A stretch of DNA of 64,000 nt from Bacillus inaquosorum KCTC 13429 (GTDB lineage: Bacteria > Bacillota > Bacilli > Bacillales > Bacillaceae): NCBI RefSeq assembly GCF_000332645.1, contig NZ_AMXN01000006.1:208953-272952 (forward strand). Reading direction: 5' to 3'. Below the pieces are notes generated by a model, which saw only the letters and a program-made list of their open reading frames with translations, made no database searches and was not told the DNA's origin. Below, in pieces: positions 60,256 through 64,000 of the stretch. Positions within the stretch are counted from its first letter, which is position 1. Every line of letters begins with the position of its first letter. The position numbers were made by a program, and so were the translations under genes.

Positions 60256-61199
60256 AGCACCCTTTATTTTTGGAGCCTGTCTTTAAAGAAAGGATATGGG
60301 GTGGAACAGCGCTTCGTGATACCTTCGACTATGCGATACCTTCAGAAAAAACAGGTGAGTGCTGGGCTGTTTCTGCACATGCCAATGGCTCGTCGGCTGT
60401 TCAAAACGGCCCGCTGGCAGGAAAGACACTAGACCAAGTATGGCAGGATCATCCGGAGGTTTTCGGTTTTCCAGATGGAAAGGTGTTTCCGCTGCTGGTG
60501 AAGCTGCTTGACGCCAATATGGATCTCTCCGTGCAAGTACACCCTGATGATGATTATGCGATGCTGCACGAAAACGGTGATCTTGGGAAAACGGAGTGCT
60601 GGTATATTATTGATTGCAAAGAAGACGCAGAACTGATTTTGGGCCATCACGCAAGCACAAAGGAAGATTTTAAACGGCAAATGGAAAGCGGCGATTGGAA
60701 TGGTCTGCTGAGGCGCATCAAAATTAAGCCCGGAGATTTCTTTTATGTACCAAGTGGTACGCTCCATGCTTTATGTGAGGGAACCCTTGTCCTTGAAATC
60801 CAGCAAAACTCTGATACAACGTATCGTGTATACGATTATGACCGCTGTAATGACCAGGGCCAAAAAAGAACTCTTCATATAGAAAAAGCCATGGAAGTCA
60901 TAACGATACCGCATAACGATAAAGTGCATACACCGGAAGTGAAAGAAGTTGATAACGCGGTGATCACTGTTTATGTACAATCGGATTATTTCTCAGTGTA
61001 CAAATGGAAGATTAGCGGCCGAGCTGATTTTCCTTCTCATCAAACCTATTTGCTGGGGAGTGTTCTGAACGGATCAGGACGAATCGTAAATAATGGTATT
61101 CAGTATGAGTGTAATGAAGGCTCACACTTTATTTTGCCTGCGCATTTTGGCGAGTTTTCAATAGAAGGAACATGTGAGTTGATGATATCTCATCCTTAA
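60252..61199 (+). CDS. gmuF: Mannose-6-phosphate isomerase GmuF (type I)
   Basis: 315 residues, cupin-type phosphomannose isomerase. Zinc ligands are in LSVQVHPDDDYAML, GKTECWYII and VPSGTLHALCEG. It converts mannose-6-phosphate to fructose-6-phosphate and links mannan breakdown to glycolysis. It overlaps gmuE (ATGA) and precedes gmuG by 18 nt. Confidence 0.9.
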   Translation: MKHPLFLEPVFKERIWGGTALRDTFDYAIPSEKTGECWAVSAHANGSSAVQNGPLAGKTLDQVWQDHPEVFGFPDGKVFPLLVKLLDANMDLSVQVHPDDDYAMLHENGDLGKTECWYIIDCKEDAELILGHHASTKEDFKRQMESGDWNGLLRRIKIKPGDFFYVPSGTLHALCEGTLVLEIQQNSDTTYRVYDYDRCNDQGQKRTLHIEKAMEVITIPHNDKVHTPEVKEVDNAVITVYVQSDYFSVYKWKISGRADFPSHQTYLLGSVLNGSGRIVNNGIQYECNEGSHFILPAHFGEFSIEGTCELMISHP

Positions 61200-61217
61200 T
61201 GAACGGGGGAATGACAT

Positions 61218-62306
61218 TTGTTTAAGAAACATACGATCTCTTTGCTCATTTTCTTTTTACTAGCGTCTGCTGTTTTGGCAAAACCGATTGAAGCGCATAC
61301 TGTGTCGCCTGTAAATCCAAATGCACAGCAGACAACAAAATCAGTGATGAATTGGCTGGCTCATCTGCCGAATCGAACAGAAAACAAAGTCCTTTCCGGA
61401 GCGTTTGGAGGGTACAGTCATGACACATTCTCTATGACTGAGGCTGAAAGAATCCGAAGCGCTGCCGGACAATCACCTGCTATTTACGGCTGTGATTATG
61501 CCAGAGGGTGGCTTGAAACGACAAATATTGAAGATTCAATAGATGTAAGCTGCAACAGCGATTTACTTTCGTATTGGAAAAGCGGAGGAATCCCGCAAAT
61601 CAGTATGCATCTGGCAAATCCGGCTTTTCAGTCAGGACATTTTAAAACTCCGATTACTAATGAGCAGTATAAAAACATATTAGATTCTTCAACAGCAGAA
61701 GGGAAGCGGCTGAATGCCATGCTCAGCAAAATTGCTGACGGACTTCAAGAGCTGGAGAATCATGGCGTGCCTGTTCTGTTCAGGCCGCTGCATGAAATGA
61801 ACGGTGAATGGTTTTGGTGGGGACTTACATCATATAATCAAAAGGATAATGAAAGAATCTCTCTATATAAACAGCTCTACAAGAAAATCTATCATTATAT
61901 GACCGATACAAGAGGACTTGATCATTTGCTTTGGGTCTACTCTCCCGACGCCAACCGAGATTTTAAAACCGATTTTTACCCGGGTGCATCTTACGTGGAT
62001 ATTGTCGGATTAGATGCTTATTTTCAAGATGCATATTCTATTGACGGTTACGATCAGCTAACAGCGCTTAATAAACCATTTGCCTTTACAGAAGTCGGCC
62101 CGCAAACAGCAAACGGCAGCTTCGATTACAGCCTGTTGATCAATGCAATAAAACAAAAATATCCTAAAACGATTTACTTTCTGGCTTGGAATGATGTGTG
62201 GAGCCCAGCTGAAAATAAGGGTGCTTCAGCTTTATATAATGATCGCTGGACACTCAATAAGGGAGAGATATGGAACGGTGATTCTTTAACGCCTATCGTT
62301 GAATAA
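61218..62306 (+). CDS. gmuG: Secreted beta-1,4-mannanase GmuG (GH26)
   Basis: 362 residues with an N-terminal signal peptide (FKKHTISLLIFFLLASAVLA, cleavage near AKPIEA). The GH26 domain carries the acid/base Glu in LFRPLHEMNGEWFWWG (~192) and the nucleophile Glu in FAFTEVGPQTANG (~291). It cuts glucomannan outside the cell into the oligosaccharides imported by GmuABC. TTG start. It is the last gene of the operon. Confidence 0.92.
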   Translation: MFKKHTISLLIFFLLASAVLAKPIEAHTVSPVNPNAQQTTKSVMNWLAHLPNRTENKVLSGAFGGYSHDTFSMTEAERIRSAAGQSPAIYGCDYARGWLETTNIEDSIDVSCNSDLLSYWKSGGIPQISMHLANPAFQSGHFKTPITNEQYKNILDSSTAEGKRLNAMLSKIADGLQELENHGVPVLFRPLHEMNGEWFWWGLTSYNQKDNERISLYKQLYKKIYHYMTDTRGLDHLLWVYSPDANRDFKTDFYPGASYVDIVGLDAYFQDAYSIDGYDQLTALNKPFAFTEVGPQTANGSFDYSLLINAIKQKYPKTIYFLAWNDVWSPAENKGASALYNDRWTLNKGEIWNGDSLTPIVE

Positions 62307-62330
62307 ATACGATGCATTGTCACACTTTAA

Positions 62331-62362
62331 GAAGGTGCCCAAGAAGTTTCTTGAGCACCTTT
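62331..62362 (+). terminator. Terminator of the gmu operon
   Basis: AAGGTGCCCAAGA / TCTTGAGCACCTT hairpin with one mismatch; the tail is only weakly T-rich. Confidence 0.65.
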
Positions 62363-62371
62363 ATACTCTAA

Positions 62372-63226
62372 TCAGGCATTCATATCGCCTAACCCAGGAC
62401 TGTGTTCATTTGGTATTTCCGGAAGCATTGGTACAGGGAACCCTGCCGGAGGCTCTATTACTTGTAACTCTCCGCCATTTCTGCTCGGAGATGTCCCTTG
62501 ATAGATTTCGCCGATTCTTGTCTCATCCAATCTGAAATTAAATTGTGCATTGTGATAGCCTAATTCGACATATTTTCTGCACTCAGGATATTTATTAATG
62601 TCGTAATTTGGCACAGGCAAGAGCTTAGCCCACTCAACGCCCAATGTCTCGAGCGCTTTGGCAAATGCATTCTGGTGAGCATTGTCGCGTACAATCAGAA
62701 AAGCAAGTGTCTCCCGAAACGTCTGATTAGAACTCATTTCATATATCCTTGTTTTTTGCAGCACTCCTGTTGACTCAAGAAGCAAGTTATCCAACAGGTC
62801 GGTGATTAAGTTTCCGTGGTTATACACCCATGACCCATTCCACGGATTGCCCCCTGCATCAACAGGAAGGGAACTTTGCGCCCCGATAATATAATGATGA
62901 GGATTAGCATGTTTAATCGCTTCATCAAGTGGTGCCTGATCTGCACCTTGACTGCCGACACCTGCACCGCCTGATTCATCTAATAAAGCATTAATTGTGT
63001 TTTGCACCAGTTCAACGTGGGCAATCTCCTCTAAAAAAATGCCACGGAGCAGATCGCGGTACTGTTTCTGTTTTCCTCTGAAATTAGAGCTTTGGAAAAA
63101 ATACTGCATCATCGTACGCATTTCACCGTAATGTCCGCCTAATATTTCCTGCAGCACCTTAGCGGCTGCGGGGTCTGGTTTGTCCGGCTTAATGATATTT
63201 ATCAGTTCTTCTTTGTAGTAATACAT
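62372..63226 (-). CDS. ydhU: Manganese catalase YdhU, intact
   Basis: 284 residues from the ATG at 63226; a second ATG four codons earlier is possible. The di-manganese ligands are visible: Glu in GGHYGEMRTMMQYF (~35), Glu and His in IFLEEIAHVELV (~67 and 70), Glu in NLLLESTGVL and His in VRDNAHQNAFAKAL. It resembles the CotJC group of spore-associated Mn catalases and should break down hydrogen peroxide. As I recall it, ydhU is a broken gene in strain 168; here the full length is open. Confidence 0.82.
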   Translation of the reverse strand: MYYYKEELINIIKPDKPDPAAAKVLQEILGGHYGEMRTMMQYFFQSSNFRGKQKQYRDLLRGIFLEEIAHVELVQNTINALLDESGGAGVGSQGADQAPLDEAIKHANPHHYIIGAQSSLPVDAGGNPWNGSWVYNHGNLITDLLDNLLLESTGVLQKTRIYEMSSNQTFRETLAFLIVRDNAHQNAFAKALETLGVEWAKLLPVPNYDINKYPECRKYVELGYHNAQFNFRLDETRIGEIYQGTSPSRNGGELQVIEPPAGFPVPMLPEIPNEHSPGLGDMNA

Positions 63227-63340
63227 AACACGCCTCATTTCTTTTCTAGTGATTGATTTCTTATATCCTTTGTAAAGGGAGGTAAAATATACGCATATCT
63301 AAGCCCGTAAAAGAATTCAATAAAAAATATAGAAAAAGTG

Positions 63341-63543
63341 TTGACCACAGAAATTACACATGGTATATTATTAAACGTCGCTGATGAACAGCACACAACA
63401 ACACGAAAAACAAAAAAGTTTTTCTAAGGTGTTTACAAGTTTTCGAAAATGTGTATAATAAGTAAGGTCGAATTAAAAAACTTCGAACTTCAAAAAAACA
63501 TTTCAAAAAACTTCTTGACTTCAACATCAAATGATAGTATGAT
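63341..63543 (+). promoter_or_regulatory. Three candidate sigma-A promoters of the tRNA/rRNA operon
   Basis: TTGACC (63341-63346)-17 bp-TATATT (63364-63369); TTTACA (63432-63437)-16 bp-TATAAT (63454-63459); and TTGACT (63515-63520)-17 bp-TATGAT (63538-63543), which is 18 bp before tRNA-Arg. Multiple strong promoters are usual for Bacillus rrn operons. No open frame exists in 63239-63561. Confidence 0.75.
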
Positions 63544-63561
63544 AGTTAAGTCGCTTGATAA

Positions 63562-63638
63562 GCGCCCGTAGCTCAATTGGATAGAGCGTTTGACTACGGA
63601 TCAAAAGGTTAGGGGTTCGACTCCTCTCGGGCGCGCCA
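63562..63638 (+). tRNA. tRNA-Arg (anticodon ACG)
   Basis: A complete 77-nt cloverleaf: acceptor GCGCCCG / CGGGCGC, D arm GCTC-AATTGGATA-GAGC, anticodon stem TTTGA / TCAAA with ACG at 63596-63598, T arm with GGTTCGACTCC and an encoded CCA end. Confidence 0.95.
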
Positions 63639-63651
63639 ATAAAAATACCAC

Positions 63652-63725
63652 GCGGGTGTAGTTTAGTGGTAAAACCTCAGCCTTCCAAGCTGATGTCGTG
63701 AGTTCGATTCTCATCACCCGCTCCA
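63652..63725 (+). tRNA. tRNA-Gly (anticodon TCC)
   Basis: A complete 74-nt cloverleaf: acceptor GCGGGTG / CACCCGC, anticodon stem TCAGC / GCTGA with TCC at 63684-63686, T arm GAGTTCGATTCTC and an encoded CCA end. It is 13 nt after tRNA-Arg and in the same transcript. Confidence 0.95.
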
Positions 63726-63890
63726 TTATTTATTGAATGATCTTTGAAAACTAAACAAGACAAAACGTACCTGTTAATTCATTTTTAAATAAATCGCACA
63801 GCGATGTGCGTAGTCAGTCAAACTAGGGCCTGCACGATGCAGGTCACACAGGTGTCGCCGCAGAACGCGGTGAACTTAACCTGTGATCCA
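63726..63890 (+). promoter_or_regulatory. 16S rRNA leader with boxA-like element
   Basis: ATCTTTGAAAACTAAAC around 63739-63755 is the boxA-like antitermination element found in Bacillus rrn leaders. The segment CCTGTGTGACCTGCA-like pairing near 63830-63890 belongs to the processing stalk that flanks mature 16S. Confidence 0.6.
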
Positions 63891-64000
63891 TTTATCGGAG
63901 AGTTTGATCCTGGCTCAGGACGAACGCTGGCGGCGTGCCTAATACATGCAAGTCGAGCGGACAGATGGGAGCTTGCTCCCTGATGTTAGCGGCGGACGGG
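63891..64000 (+). rRNA. 16S ribosomal RNA, 5' end (partial)
   Basis: The mature 5' end TTTATCGGAGAGTTTGATCC is followed by the universal TGGCTCAGGACGAACGCTGG region. The gene runs past the right edge. The Bacillus-type V1 sequence (GCGGACAGATGGGAGCTTGC) agrees with the B. subtilis group. Confidence 0.97.

Noticed and set aside
1..64000. CRISPR arrays, prophage genes or insertion sequences
   Set aside because: No regularly spaced repeats, transposase, integrase or phage structural genes were seen; strain-specific blocks lack visible mobility genes.

Overview
The window is chromosomal DNA from the Bacillus subtilis species group. The evidence is gene order: ydeO, ydeT-ydfA, ydfC-ydfM, mhqNOP, ydfQ, vmlR(expZ), ydgF, dinB, ydgGH, ydgIJ, ydgK, ydhB-ydhK, pbuE, gmuBACDREFG, ydhU, then tRNA-Arg, tRNA-Gly and the start of a 16S gene. 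Product lengths and regulatory signatures agree (YdfI 12-mers, MhqR palindrome, LexA box, adenine riboswitch, PhoP repeats). From memory the layout is not identical to strain 168: several blocks look inserted or replaced and ydhU is intact, so another strain or close relative is likely.

Layout. 0-5.4 kb: end of ydeO, a decayed HxlR regulator, a CoA-disulfide reductase/ArsR/ArsB arsenic-type cluster with two matching operators, and a MerR-TipAS regulator. 5.4-20.6 kb: exporters and regulators (ydfC-ydfG), two unannotated small ORFs, the YdfHI two-component system with its RND target YdfJ, ydfK/ydfL/ydfM, the MhqR-type quinone-stress operon mhqNOP and ydfQ. 20.6-30.1 kb: an accessory block with a MocR regulator, PaiB-like protein, TetR-DoxX pair, acetyltransferase, and a four-gene polyol/sugar cluster (dehydrogenase, LacI regulator, sugar porter, TIM-barrel isomerase). 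This cluster is bracketed by two decayed genes, a HIT protein and a CotP-like Hsp20. 30.1-44.9 kb: vmlR with a four-segment antibiotic attenuator, ydgF, SOS gene dinB, the MarR/RND pair ydgGH, a TetR-SDR pair, ydgJ-ydgI, an XRE-cupin regulator divergent from azlCD, ydgK, ydhB and ydhC. 45-54.9 kb: spore glycosidase YdhD, glycosyltransferase YdhE, lipoproteins, PhoP-controlled phoB, ydhG-ydhK and riboswitch-controlled pbuE. 55-62.3 kb: the complete glucomannan operon (PTS import, phospho-beta-mannosidase, repressor, sugar kinase, mannose-6-phosphate isomerase, secreted mannanase). 62.4-64 kb: Mn catalase ydhU and a tRNA/rRNA operon with three candidate promoters.

The common theme is defence and export: arsenite, quinones, lincosamide/streptogramin antibiotics, RND and MFS pumps, each beside its own regulator, plus carbon scavenging. 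I found no CRISPR array, prophage or insertion sequence. The most interesting new signals are regulatory sites (a CsoR-like site at ydhK, a MerR-type promoter at ydfK, twin operators at cdr/arsR and ydgG, a second MhqR-like promoter), two hidden small ORFs and several gene remnants. Gene symbols come from recognised order and family, not from a database search.
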